From: Micromonospora fulviviridis
GTDB lineage: Bacteria > Actinomycetota > Actinomycetes > Mycobacteriales > Micromonosporaceae
Length of the DNA: 64,000 nucleotides
Direction: 5' to 3'
Assembly (NCBI RefSeq): GCF_014648395.1
Contig: NZ_BMRA01000001.1
Span: 1 to 64,000, forward strand
The notes beneath the pieces are model-generated. The model was not told the origin of the DNA and ran no database searches. It worked only from the letters and a program-made list of their open reading frames with translations. Positions 46,996 through 56,981 of the stretch are shown here, in pieces (the first letter of the stretch is position 1; each line of letters opens with the position of its first letter). The position numbers and the translations under genes are program-made.

Positions 46996-48302
46996 CCTGG
47001 CGGGCGGGTCTGCTGCTCGCCGCGAGCGCGGCGACCCTGCCGGCCTGGCCGGCGCCGTTCCTCGGCGTCGCCGTGCTGACCGCGGCGGTGCTGCTGCTGG
47101 TCGCCCTCGACTGGACCCTCGCGGCGCCGCTGCACGGGATCACCGCCACCCGTGCCGGCGACCGGGCGGTCCGGCTCGGCGGCACCGCCACGGTCACCCT
47201 GCACCTGGCCAACGCCTCCGCCCGGACGCTGCGCGCCCAGGTACGCGACGCCTGGGTGCCGTCGGCCGGTGCGCGGCCCGACGTCCCCACCGGGCGGGTG
47301 CTCACCGTCGGGCCGGGCGGCACGGCCGCCCTGCCGGTCCGGCTCACCCCGGCCCGGCGCGGCGACCGGCCCGCGGTGGCGCTGACCGTACGCTCGCTCG
47401 GGCCGTTGCGGCTGGCGTTCCGGCAGCGCGCCGGCCACCCGGCCACGCCACCGTGGACGCTGCGCGTGCTGCCCCGCTTCGACTCCCGGCGGCACCTGCC
47501 GGAGAAGCTGGCCCGGTTGCGGATCATCGACGGCGTCCAGGTCACCCGCGGGCGGGGCCACGGAACCGAGTTCGACACCCTCCGCGAGTACGTGGTCGGC
47601 GACGACGTGCGCTCGATCGACTGGCGGGCCAGCGCCCGCCGCTCCGACGTGCTGGTGCGCACCTGGCGGCCGGAACGGGACCGACGGCTGGTCTGCGTGC
47701 TGGACACCGGCCGCACCTCGGCGGTCCGGCTCGGCGACGAGCCCCGGCTGGACACCGCGATCGATGCGGCGCTGCTGCTCACCGCGCTGGCCGCCCGGGC
47801 CGGCGACCGGGTCGACCTGCTCGCCGCCGACACCGCCGTCCGGGCCCGGGTGACCGGCAGCGGCCGGCCCGCGCTGCTCGCCCGGCTGGTGGACGCGGTC
47901 GCCCCGCTCCAGCCGGCGCTGGTGGAGACCGACTTCGAGCTGATCGCCGGGGAGGTGCTGCGCCGGGAACGGCAGCGCAGCCTCGTGGTGCTCTTCACCG
48001 CCCTGGAGGCGGGCGCGCTCGGCGAGGGGCTGCTGCCCGTGCTGCCCCGGCTGGCCGCCCGGCACCGGGTGGTGCTCGCGGCCACCCACGACCCGGTGCT
48101 GGCCGGGCTCACCACCGCCCCGCCGACCGGGCCCGACGACGCGTACGCCGCGGCTGCGGCCTGGCGGGCCCTGGCCGAGCGGGACCGGGTCCGGGCCGCG
48201 CTGTCCCGACACGGGGTGACCGTGGTGGACGCCCCGGCCGACCGGCTCGCCCCGGCGGTCGCCGACACCTACCTGCGGCTCAAGTCCCTCGGCCAGCTCT
48301 GA
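46992..48302 (+). CDS. DUF58-domain protein
   Basis: The protein has 436 residues. Two N-terminal membrane helices (about 2-40) are followed by a beta-rich external-type region. The DUF58 core GTEFDTLREYVVGDDVRSIDWRAS lies before a VWA-like alpha/beta domain (CVLDTGRTS in place of a full MIDAS). It is the usual partner of MoxR. It is the last gene of the operon, and its 3' end overlaps the convergent SpoIIM-family gene by 23 bp. Confidence 0.9.
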   Translation: MTWRAGLLLAASAATLPAWPAPFLGVAVLTAAVLLLVALDWTLAAPLHGITATRAGDRAVRLGGTATVTLHLANASARTLRAQVRDAWVPSAGARPDVPTGRVLTVGPGGTAALPVRLTPARRGDRPAVALTVRSLGPLRLAFRQRAGHPATPPWTLRVLPRFDSRRHLPEKLARLRIIDGVQVTRGRGHGTEFDTLREYVVGDDVRSIDWRASARRSDVLVRTWRPERDRRLVCVLDTGRTSAVRLGDEPRLDTAIDAALLLTALAARAGDRVDLLAADTAVRARVTGSGRPALLARLVDAVAPLQPALVETDFELIAGEVLRRERQRSLVVLFTALEAGALGEGLLPVLPRLAARHRVVLAATHDPVLAGLTTAPPTGPDDAYAAAAAWRALAERDRVRAALSRHGVTVVDAPADRLAPAVADTYLRLKSLGQL

Positions 48303-49233
48303 CCGCCCGCCCGCCGAGGAGCAGCGCGTACGCCAGGAAGGCCAGCCAGACGGTGGCGCCGATCCCGACCCGGACGGCGACCGGCAGCGGCGCCGGGGTC
48401 ACGAACGCCTCCAGCAGCGCGGAGACCGCGAAGAGGCCGACCAGGCCGGCGGCGACCACGATGGCCGAGCGGCCCGCCTCGGCGACGGCCCGGCCCCGGC
48501 TCAGGTGCGCCGGCGGGGCGATCCAGGCCCACGCGGTACGCAGCCCGACCCCGGCCGCGACGTAGATGCCGGTGAGTTCGAGCAGCCCGTGCGGGGTGAT
48601 CATGCCGAAGAACACGTCGGCCCGGCCGTACGAGATCATCACGCCGCCCACCACGCCGATGTTGAGCGCGTTCTGCCAGAGCAGCCAGACCACCGGCACC
48701 ACCAGCACCCCGGCGGCCAGGCACTGCGCGGCCAGCCAGGCGTTGTGCGTCCACAGGTGGAACGCGAAGGTGGGCGCCGTGAACTCGGTGTAGTAGCCGG
48801 CGAAGCCGGAGTCGACGAGTTGCCGGGCCGCCTCGGCGCCGATGAACGCGGCGGCGGTGTCCGGGTGGCCCGCGACGAACCAGATGAGGAAGGCGGTGAG
48901 CGCGCTGAACCCGGTGGCCACCGCGCACCACCAGGGCCAGGCCCGGTAGAGGGCGGCCGGCAGGTCGGCGAGGAGGAACCGGCCCACCGCCGCCCAGGAG
49001 GGCCGGGGGCGGCCGGTGATCCGGGCCCGGGCCGCGAGCACCAGGTGGGAGAGGCGGCCGACCAGGGCCGGTTCGGGGGCCCGGCTGCGCAGCGCGGAGA
49101 GGTGGGTGGCGGCGCGCTGGTAGAGGCCGACCAGCTCGTCCACCTCGGCCGCGTCCAGCTTCCGCCGGCCGGTCAACTGCTCCAGCCGCCGCCACTCGGC
49201 GCCGTGCTCGGCCACGTACGCGTCGAGATCCAC
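48280..49233 (-). CDS. SpoIIM/DUF95-family membrane protein
   Basis: This 317-residue protein has a cytoplasmic helical N-terminus (about 1-85) and then five or six membrane helices. The family segment NALNIGVVGGVMISYG...FFGMITPHGLLELTGIYVAAGVGL is related to stage II sporulation protein M. In non-endospore formers this family commonly sits beside RDD and MoxR/DUF58 genes. The GTG start has GGAGG upstream. The gene is divergent from the RDD gene with 26 bp between starts, so their promoters must overlap the genes. Confidence 0.88.
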   Translation of the reverse strand: MDLDAYVAEHGAEWRRLEQLTGRRKLDAAEVDELVGLYQRAATHLSALRSRAPEPALVGRLSHLVLAARARITGRPRPSWAAVGRFLLADLPAALYRAWPWWCAVATGFSALTAFLIWFVAGHPDTAAAFIGAEAARQLVDSGFAGYYTEFTAPTFAFHLWTHNAWLAAQCLAAGVLVVPVVWLLWQNALNIGVVGGVMISYGRADVFFGMITPHGLLELTGIYVAAGVGLRTAWAWIAPPAHLSRGRAVAEAGRSAIVVAAGLVGLFAVSALLEAFVTPAPLPVAVRVGIGATVWLAFLAYALLLGGRAVRAGRGT

Positions 49234-49259
49234 TCGTCCTCCCCCGTCCGGCGCACATA

Positions 49260-50228
49260 GTGTTCACTGTCGGGGTGCGCGCGCAACCTCCCCCACCGGC
49301 CCGGTGGGCCGACGCCGGTCTGGTCAGCGGCGAGGCGGTGGAGCTGGACGTCCGGGCGGCCCGGCTGGGCTCCCGGGTGCTCGCCCTGCTGATCGACCTG
49401 GTGGCCCAGCTCGTGGTGGCGCTGCTGCTCGGCGCGGGGCTGTCGGTGCTGGTGGTCAGCCTGCCGCGCGACCTCATGGACGCCGCGCTGGCGGGCGCCC
49501 TGCAGCTCGTGGTGCTGGTGCTGGTGCTGGTCGGCTACCCGGTGCTCATGGAGCGCTTCGCGGGCGGCCGGACGCTGGGCAAGCTGGCCGTGGGGCTGCG
49601 GGTGGTCCGCGCCGACGGCGGCCCGGTCGGGGTCGGCCAGTCGCTGACCCGGGCGCTGGTGGGCGTGGCCGTGGAGTGGCCGGGGCTGGTGCTGCCGCTG
49701 CTGAGCTGGGCCGCGAGCGTGACGGTGATGCTGACCGACCCGCGCGGCCGGCGGCTCGGCGACCTCGTCGCCGGCACGCTGGTCGTGCACACCCGGGGCG
49801 CCGGGGTGTGGCGGCCGGTCCCGCCACCCGTGCCGCCGCTGCTCGGCTGGGCGGCCACCCTCGACCTGACCCGGGTGGACGACGGGTTGGCGCTGGCCGT
49901 CCGGCAGTACCTGGGCCGGTTGCACCAGCTCGCCGGGCCGGACCGGAGCCGGCTGGGCCGGGAGCTGTGGGCCGAGGTCGCGGCGGTCACCTCGCCGCCC
50001 CCGCCGTGGGCCGCGCCCGAGCCGGCGTACCTGGCCGCCGTGCTGGCCGAGCGGGGACGACGGGCCGCGTACCGGCTGGGCCGGGCCCGGGCGGTCACCG
50101 CCACCTTGTGGCCGGAGCTGGCGCCCGCGCCCGTGGCCGCGCCGGCCCCGACCGCGCTGCGGCCCGCCGTGCCGTCCCGGCCCGATCCGGTACGCGGACA
50201 GCCCACCTCGGTCGACGCGAGGCGCTGA
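49260..50228 (+). CDS. RDD-family membrane protein
   Basis: This 322-residue protein has the RDD domain (about 28-180) with three or four helices. Conserved residues are Arg in ARLGSRVLALLIDL, then GRTLGKLAVGLRVV, then TDPRGRRLGDLVAGTLVV. A cytoplasmic tail of about 130 residues is Pro/Ala-rich. The family is proposed to transport small solutes or ions. It starts at a GTG with no evident ribosome binding site, close to the divergent SpoIIM-family gene. Confidence 0.85.
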   Translation: MFTVGVRAQPPPPARWADAGLVSGEAVELDVRAARLGSRVLALLIDLVAQLVVALLLGAGLSVLVVSLPRDLMDAALAGALQLVVLVLVLVGYPVLMERFAGGRTLGKLAVGLRVVRADGGPVGVGQSLTRALVGVAVEWPGLVLPLLSWAASVTVMLTDPRGRRLGDLVAGTLVVHTRGAGVWRPVPPPVPPLLGWAATLDLTRVDDGLALAVRQYLGRLHQLAGPDRSRLGRELWAEVAAVTSPPPPWAAPEPAYLAAVLAERGRRAAYRLGRARAVTATLWPELAPAPVAAPAPTALRPAVPSRPDPVRGQPTSVDARR

Positions 50229-50233
50229 CCCGG

Positions 50234-51535
50234 TCAGGAGAAGAGCGCCCGGCCCCACCAGTCGCCGGCGTCGCGGACGCCGGGCGGGCAGGCGAACAGG
50301 CCGCTGGACATGTGCCGCAGGTATTCGTTCATGGCGTCGTTGCGGGCCAGCCGGGTCTGGATCGGCACGAACTGCTTGCGCGGGTCCCGCTGGTAGGCGA
50401 TGAAGAAGAGCCCGGCGTCGAGCCGGCCCAGCCCGTCCGAGCCGTCCACGAAGTTGTAGCCGCGGCGCAGCAGGCGGGCGCCGTCGTTCTGGTCCGGGTG
50501 GGCGAGCCGGACGTGCGCGGTCTCGGCGATCACCAGCTCGCCGTCGTCGCCCTTGACGGCGAAGTCCGGCTCGTCGAACTCGGCGCGCTTGCCGAGCGGC
50601 GCGCCGCTGCCCTTGGTGCGGCCGACGATCATCTCCTGCTCGGCCAGCGGGCTGCGGTCCCAGGTCTCGATCAGCATCCGGATCTTCCGGGTGACCAGGT
50701 AGGAGCCGCCGGCCATCCAGGCCGGGCCGTCGCCGGGCTGGGCCCAGAGCTGCTCGCGGAGCAGGTCGGCGTCCTCGGCCTTGAGGTTGGCGGTGCCGTC
50801 CTTGAAGCCGAACAGGTTGCGCGGGGTGGCCTGCCCCCGCGACGTCGACGAGGTACGCCCGAAGCCGAGCTGGGACCAGCGGACGCTGACCACGCCCATG
50901 CCGATCCGGGCCAGGTTGCGGATGGCGTGCACCGCGACCTGCGGGTCGTTGGCGCACGCCTGGACGCAGATGTCGCCGCCGGACAGTTCCGGCTTGAGCG
51001 CGTCCCCGGCGAAGTGGGGCAGGTCGGCCAGGGCGGCGGGCCGCTTGTCGGCGATGCCGAACCGATCCCGGCCCTGGGCGTCGCGGAACAGCGTCGGGCC
51101 GAAGCCGACGGTGATGGTGAGCTGCGACGGGGGCAGCCCGAGCGCCTCGCCGGTGTCGTCCGGCGGGGCCTCCGGCACGCCGCCGACCGCGCCGATGAGC
51201 CCGGCGTCCTTGCCGGCGGTCATCCGGGCCGCGGCTGCGGTCCATTCCTGGAGCAGCGCGACCAGCCGGGCCCGGTCCTTGGTGATCACGTCGAACGCGA
51301 CGAAGTGCAGCCGGTCCTGGGCCGGGGTGGTGATGCCGGCCTGGTGCTCGCCGTGGAACGGGACCGCGCCGGCGGCCGTCTCGGTGGCCGACGCCTGGTC
51401 GCCGCCGCCGAGCAGCGCGCCCGCGCCGACCGCCACCCCGGCGACACCGGCCACGCCGGCCCCGGCCAGGGTGATGGCCCGGCGCCGGGACACCCCGGTC
51501 CCGCGGGTCGTCTCGTCGGTGTTCGGCTCGCTCAT
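50234..51535 (-). CDS. efeB: Dyp-type heme peroxidase / deferrochelatase EfeB
   Basis: This 433-residue exported heme peroxidase is exported by the Tat path: SRRRAITLAGAG at 16-27 is a twin-arginine motif with a hydrophobic helix. The DyP signature NLFGFKDGTAN carries the distal Asp, and the heme-ligand His is in ETAHVRLAHPDQ. It works with EfeO and EfeU in uptake of iron, possibly releasing iron from heme or oxidising Fe(II). The ATG at 51535 has GGAGG upstream. It lies 23 bp after the efeO stop. Confidence 0.93.
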   Translation of the reverse strand: MSEPNTDETTRGTGVSRRRAITLAGAGVAGVAGVAVGAGALLGGGDQASATETAAGAVPFHGEHQAGITTPAQDRLHFVAFDVITKDRARLVALLQEWTAAAARMTAGKDAGLIGAVGGVPEAPPDDTGEALGLPPSQLTITVGFGPTLFRDAQGRDRFGIADKRPAALADLPHFAGDALKPELSGGDICVQACANDPQVAVHAIRNLARIGMGVVSVRWSQLGFGRTSSTSRGQATPRNLFGFKDGTANLKAEDADLLREQLWAQPGDGPAWMAGGSYLVTRKIRMLIETWDRSPLAEQEMIVGRTKGSGAPLGKRAEFDEPDFAVKGDDGELVIAETAHVRLAHPDQNDGARLLRRGYNFVDGSDGLGRLDAGLFFIAYQRDPRKQFVPIQTRLARNDAMNEYLRHMSSGLFACPPGVRDAGDWWGRALFS

Positions 51536-51558
51536 CACGTCACCTCCGGATCCGGTCG

Positions 51559-52689
51559 TCATCGGGCGACGACCGCGGCAACCTTGCTGATCGGCTCGGC
51601 CAGGGCGTTGATGCTGTCCGAGAGTTCCTTGAGCTCGGTCTTGCTGAGCTGGGTGTGCAGCTTCCAGCCGTCACCGGCGCGGTGCTTGCCGAGCATGGCC
51701 TCGACGTTGGCGAACTCGGTGTCGAGCTGCTTGACGAGGTCGGGCGAGCGCTGCTCCAGGGCGGGGCGCAGCGCGGCGATGGCCGCCTTCGAGCCCTCCA
51801 GGTTGGCGTTGAAGTCCCAGAGGTCGGTGTGCGAGTACCGCTCCTCCTCGCCGGTGATCTTGCCGCTGGCGACCTCGTCGAGGAGCGCCTTGGCGCCGTT
51901 GGCGAGCTGGAGCGGGGTGAGCTTCTCGGCGTTGGCCTTGGCCACGATCGCCTTGACGTCGACGAGGAGCTGGTCGGCGATGGCGCCGTCCTTGCTGACG
52001 TCGCCGGTGGTCCACAGGTCCTTCTCGATCCGGTGGAAGCCGGTGAACGGCATGCCCTCCTCGACGACCTCCTCACGGCCGTCGATCTTCGGGTCGAGGT
52101 CGCCGAAGCTCTCCGCGACCGGCTCGATCCGCTCCCAGTAGGTGCGGGCCACCGGGTACAGGTCCTTGGCCCGGGCCACGTCGTTGGCCTTGACCGCGGC
52201 CACGAACTCCTCGGTCTTGGTGAGCAGCGCGGCGGTCTGGCTCTGCACGTAGCGCTGGTAGCTGGCGGTGGCCTGGCCGAGCGCGGCGTCGGGCGCGACG
52301 GTCGCGGCGGTGCCGCTGACCTTCAGGGCGCCCCGGATGCCGCGGCCGCTCATGCCGGGCTTGCAGGCGGTCTCGTACGTGCCGGCGGGCAGTTCGACGC
52401 GGAGCTCGCGGCTCAGGCCGGGGGCGATGTTCTCCACCTCGCCCATGACCCGGTCGCCAGCGGCGTAGACGTAGAACTCGTTGACCTTGGACCCGGAGTT
52501 GGTCACCTTGAAGGTCACCTGCCCGGCCACGATCTCGGTGGCGCCGACCTCGCAGGCGCTGTCGGTGGCCTTGACGGCGATCGGGCCGTCGGCCTTGGCG
52601 TCGGAGTCGTCACCGCCCCCGCAACCGGCGAGCCCGGCGACGGCGAGCACCCCGGCAGCGGCGGGCACGACGAATCGAGTGGTACGCAT
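51559..52689 (-). CDS. efeO: Iron-uptake lipoprotein EfeO
   Basis: This 376-residue surface lipoprotein has lipobox GLAGC with C23. An N-terminal cupredoxin-like domain occupies about 35-125 (EIVAGQVTFKVTNSGSKVNE; possible metal ligand Cys in YETACKPGM). A C-terminal imelysin/M75 domain carries the iron-site motif HRIEKDLW. It delivers iron to the EfeU permease. It lies between efeU and efeB in one operon (28 bp and 23 bp gaps). Confidence 0.93.
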   Translation of the reverse strand: MRTTRFVVPAAAGVLAVAGLAGCGGGDDSDAKADGPIAVKATDSACEVGATEIVAGQVTFKVTNSGSKVNEFYVYAAGDRVMGEVENIAPGLSRELRVELPAGTYETACKPGMSGRGIRGALKVSGTAATVAPDAALGQATASYQRYVQSQTAALLTKTEEFVAAVKANDVARAKDLYPVARTYWERIEPVAESFGDLDPKIDGREEVVEEGMPFTGFHRIEKDLWTTGDVSKDGAIADQLLVDVKAIVAKANAEKLTPLQLANGAKALLDEVASGKITGEEERYSHTDLWDFNANLEGSKAAIAALRPALEQRSPDLVKQLDTEFANVEAMLGKHRAGDGWKLHTQLSKTELKELSDSINALAEPISKVAAVVAR

Positions 52690-52717
52690 CGGTGGTGTCT
52701 CCTCGGAAACGGGCGGG

Positions 52718-53704
52718 TCAGGCGCGCTGGGTCGCGGTGGTGGTGGGAGCCTCGGCGGCGGCCGGCTCGGCCGGTGTGGTCGCGGCCTCGGTGGCCGGCG
52801 CCGGTGCGGTTGCGGCCTCGGTGGCCGGCGCAGGCGTGGTGGCGGCGTCACCGGCCGCGGCCGGCGGGGCGGCGGGGGCGGCGGGCCGGGCCGGGGCGGC
52901 GGGCTTCCGCAGGAAGAGCACGAGCACCGGGACCGCGTAGGCCACCCAGGCGATCATCTCCAGCACCGTCGGGGCGGCGGTGATGTTGAACATGCCGGCG
53001 AGCAGCGCTCCGTACCAGGCGTTCGGGTCGAGCGTCGAGGAGATGTCGAAGGCGTGGTTGTTCAGGCCGGGCAGCACACCGGCCTCCTGGAAGTCGTGCA
53101 CGCCGTACTTGAGGATGCCGGCGGCGACCAGGATCAGCAGCGCGCCGGTCCAGGTGAAGAACTTGCTCAGGTTGATCTTCAGGGCGCTGCGGTAGAGCAG
53201 GAAGCCGATCACCACGGCGGTGGCGACGCCGCCGGCCAGGGAGAGCAGCGCGCCGGCGCCGGTGCCGCCGGCCGCGCTCTGCGCGGCGGAGTAGAAGATC
53301 AGCGCGGTCTCCAGGCCCTCCCGGATCACCGCGAGGAAGGCCATGCCGGCGACCGCGAGGGAACCGACGGCGAGCGCCTCGGTGAGCTTGCCGCGCAGCT
53401 CGCCGGCGATCGTCCGGGCGGCCCTGCGCATCCAGAAGATCATCCAGGTCACGAAGACCACGGCGGCCACCGAGGTGACGGCCTCGAACAGCTCGCGGTC
53501 CTCGGAGGCGGCCAGCAGCGAGGTCGAGGTGTACTCGATCAGCCAGCCGAAGACGACGGAGAGCGCCACGGCCAGCCCGACCCCGGCCCACACCTGCGGC
53601 AGGCGGTCACGCCGCTGCGACTTCACGAGGAAGGCGACCAGGATGCTGACCACGAGGGTCGCTTCCAGGCCCTCGCGCAGGCCGATCAGGTACGTGGCGA
53701 ACAT
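52718..53704 (-). CDS. efeU: High-affinity iron permease EfeU
   Basis: This 328-residue Ftr1-type permease has seven helices and the two iron-binding REGLE motifs, one in GLREGLEATL near the N-terminus and one in AVIREGLETAL in the fourth helix. The cytoplasmic tail after residue 275 is a low-complexity Ala/Pro/Thr/Glu extension containing a 10-residue tandem duplication. The ATG at 53704 is chosen over an upstream in-frame ATG because the transporter fold begins directly after it (MFATYLIGLREG). It is first in the efeUOB operon, behind iron boxes. Confidence 0.93.
   Translation of the reverse strand: MFATYLIGLREGLEATLVVSILVAFLVKSQRRDRLPQVWAGVGLAVALSVVFGWLIEYTSTSLLAASEDRELFEAVTSVAAVVFVTWMIFWMRRAARTIAGELRGKLTEALAVGSLAVAGMAFLAVIREGLETALIFYSAAQSAAGGTGAGALLSLAGGVATAVVIGFLLYRSALKINLSKFFTWTGALLILVAAGILKYGVHDFQEAGVLPGLNNHAFDISSTLDPNAWYGALLAGMFNITAAPTVLEMIAWVAYAVPVLVLFLRKPAAPARPAAPAAPPAAAGDAATTPAPATEAATAPAPATEAATTPAEPAAAEAPTTTATQRA
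52782..52841. repeat. Two tandem 30-bp repeats inside efeU
   Basis: GCGGCCTCGGTGGCCGGCGC recurs at 52782 and 52812 in two adjacent 30-bp units with a few differences. They encode the duplicated ATEAAT(A/T)PA(P/E) segment of the EfeU tail. The repeat keeps the frame and may vary in copy number between strains. Confidence 0.75.
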
Positions 53705-53721
53705 CGGTACTCCGTGATTGG

Positions 53722-53760
53722 TTAGGCACGCCTCAGTTAACTTAGGGCAGCCATACCTTG
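53722..53760 (-). promoter_or_regulatory. Two adjacent IdeR/DmdR-like iron boxes
   Basis: TTAGGCACGCCTCAGTTAA at 53722-53740 and TTAGGGCAGCCATACCTTG at 53742-53760 each match about 12 of 19 positions of the actinobacterial iron box TTAGGTTAGGCTAACCTAA. They start 18 bp upstream of efeU, a position expected for iron-dependent repression. A+T content is locally high. The binding itself is inferred. Confidence 0.6.
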
Positions 53761-53943
53761 CTCCCTGATCGGGCACCGAGTCAAGTCGATCGGCCGAACG
53801 TCACCCCGCCCGTCGGCATGCTGACATGCCCTGGTCACCTCACCTTTGCCCGGCGCGGCCAGCCCCGCCAGGGTCGTTCGGCCCCACCTGGCACCGGGAG
53901 CCGGCGCGCAGCGCCGGAGCCGGCGATTGCCCGCGTACGCGAA

Positions 53944-53983
53944 GGGGACCGGGACGACCGCGCGGCGGCCGGCCCCGGTCCCC
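53944..53983 (-). terminator. Stem-loop terminator after sahH
   Basis: GGGGACCGGG at 53944-53953 pairs with CCCGGTCCCC at 53974-53983, with further pairing inside the 20-nt centre. It lies 14 bp beyond the sahH stop. Confidence 0.65.
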
Positions 53984-53997
53984 TCCGGGCGTGAAAC

Positions 53998-55497
<1,500 letters not shown>

Positions 55498-55827
55498 GGA
55501 AGCTCCTGTCGAACGATGACTGCGCAGCCTTCCACCTTACGCGCGTGGACTTCTTCTCCCCTGCCCGGTTGGCCGACCAGGCGGTGCCCCGCTCGGCGGA
55601 CAGCGCACGGGGCGGTCGGTCGTGAACGGACTTTCCGCTCACGGCCCGGCCGCCCCGTGCATCCCCCCGGTTTGGTTCCCCCGCGCGTTACCGGACCTTC
55701 GTCGCGACAACGCTGCGTACCCATAGAGTCACACTGCGCCAAGAGCACGTCAAGCTATTTCGGGAAAGTCGGACTTGTGGCGGGCTGAGCCGCCGCGCAG
55801 GGCTTGCCGTCAGCGCAGGGCTCCCCG
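55498..55827. other. 330-bp gap between manA and sahH
   Basis: The gap contains a large stem-loop (55605-55660) and the outer part of a tandem repeat around the manA stop, both listed separately. The rest, adjacent to sahH, should hold the sahH promoter. I compared it by eye with the SAH riboswitch pattern and saw no convincing match. No small gene is supported. Confidence 0.5.
55605..55660 (-). terminator. Stem-loop downstream of manA
   Basis: GCACGGGGCGG at 55605-55615 pairs perfectly with CCGCCCCGTGC at 55650-55660. Inside, GTGA and TCAC pair again. It lies about 170 bp past the manA stop, and probably ends the Trm112-SIS-CDF-manA transcript before sahH. Confidence 0.55.
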
Positions 55828-55836
55828 TCAGCGCAG
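55795..55836. repeat. 18-bp tandem repeat carrying the manA stop codon
   Basis: GCGCAGGGCTTGCCGTCA (55795-55812) is followed by GCGCAGGGCTCCCCGTCA (55813-55830) and a partial third copy GCGCAGG. Read on the minus strand each unit carries TGA followed by spacer and a Leu-Arg-like CTGCGC, so the true stop of manA is duplicated 18 bp downstream in the same frame. Confidence 0.7.
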
Positions 55837-56979
55837 GCCGGAGGTGGCGACGAACGCCTCGCCGGCCCCGTCGAGCACGAGCGGGCCGCCGGCCGCGGTG
55901 CCGATCGCCGCCTGGCCGGCCACCAGGGTGACCGTCCCCACCCCGTCGGCCACGGTGACCTCCCCGGCGCGGCAGAGCACCACCCGCGGGCCGGGCAGGT
56001 CCAGCCGCGCCGCCGGACCGCCGGACGTCACCTCGACCCGGTGCAGCGCGAAGTCGTCCACCGGCACCAGCCAGGTCACCACGCCGGGCGCCACCGGCTC
56101 CGGCCGGACCACCGGCTCGTCGAGCACCTCGAACCGCAGCACCCGCAGCAGCTCGTCCACGTCCACCCGCTTCGGGGTGAGCCCGCCGCGCAGCACGTTG
56201 TCGCTGGCCGCCATGATCTCCACGCCGGTGCCCCGCAGGTAGGCGTGCAGGTTGCCGGCCGGCATCCAGATCGCCTCGCCCGGCGCCAGCCGGACGTGGT
56301 GCAGCAGCAGCGCCACCACGACGCCCGGGTCGGCCGGGTAGTCGACCGCCAGGGCCCGGGCCAGCTCGGCGTCCGGCCCGGCGACCTCCGCCGCCAGCAC
56401 GTCCGTCACCAGCCCGGCCCGCTCCGCCGCCGGCCAGCTCAACAGCAGGCGTACGGCCTCCCGCAGCCCCGCCGGCCCGGTGCGCAGCGCCGCCACCACG
56501 GGCTCCAGCGCGGGTACGCCGAACGCCGCGATCGCCGCCGCCGACTCGGCCGGATCCCGGAACCCGCAGAGCGCCTCGAACTCCGAGAGCGCGACCAGCA
56601 GCTCCGGCTTGTGGTACGGGTCGACGTAGTTGACCCGGCCGGGGTCGGCCGCGTACCCGGCCCGGGCCTGCTCCGCGTCCGGGTGGGCCTGGAGGCTCAG
56701 CGGGGCGTCCGCCGCCAGCACCTTCAACAGGAACGGCAGCCGGGTGCCGAACCGGCCGACCAGGCGCTCGCCCAGCCAGTGCTCCGGCTCGGCGACCAGC
56801 AGCTCGGTGAGGCTCACCGGGTTGCCGTCCCGGTCCACGGTGGCCGGGCCGCCCGGGTGGGCGCCCAGCCACAGCTCGGCCTCCGGCCCGGCGCTCGGCA
56901 CCGCACGCCCCTGCAACTCGGCGATCGCGGTGCGGGAGCCCCAGGCGTAGTCCCGGATCCTGCCCTGCAACAGCTCCAC
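55828..56979 (-). CDS. manA: Mannose-6-phosphate isomerase, class I
   Basis: This 383-residue zinc enzyme interconverts mannose 6-phosphate and fructose 6-phosphate, feeding GDP-mannose for cell-envelope mannolipids and glycans. Zinc ligands are visible as Q97 and H99 in LQAHPD, E126 in DPYHKPEL, and the later His in GNLHAYL. It opens with the typical GRIRDYAWGS. It starts 2 bp after the CDF gene stop and belongs to a four-gene minus operon with the PMI/PGI-like protein, as in M. tuberculosis Rv3255c-Rv3256c. Confidence 0.93.
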   Translation of the reverse strand: MELLQGRIRDYAWGSRTAIAELQGRAVPSAGPEAELWLGAHPGGPATVDRDGNPVSLTELLVAEPEHWLGERLVGRFGTRLPFLLKVLAADAPLSLQAHPDAEQARAGYAADPGRVNYVDPYHKPELLVALSEFEALCGFRDPAESAAAIAAFGVPALEPVVAALRTGPAGLREAVRLLLSWPAAERAGLVTDVLAAEVAGPDAELARALAVDYPADPGVVVALLLHHVRLAPGEAIWMPAGNLHAYLRGTGVEIMAASDNVLRGGLTPKRVDVDELLRVLRFEVLDEPVVRPEPVAPGVVTWLVPVDDFALHRVEVTSGGPAARLDLPGPRVVLCRAGEVTVADGVGTVTLVAGQAAIGTAAGGPLVLDGAGEAFVATSGLR

Positions 56980-56981
56980 GG

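Noticed and set aside
55498..55604. SAH riboswitch upstream of sahH
   Set aside because: The position is right, but I could not trace the conserved paired regions by eye. A covariance-model search would be decisive.
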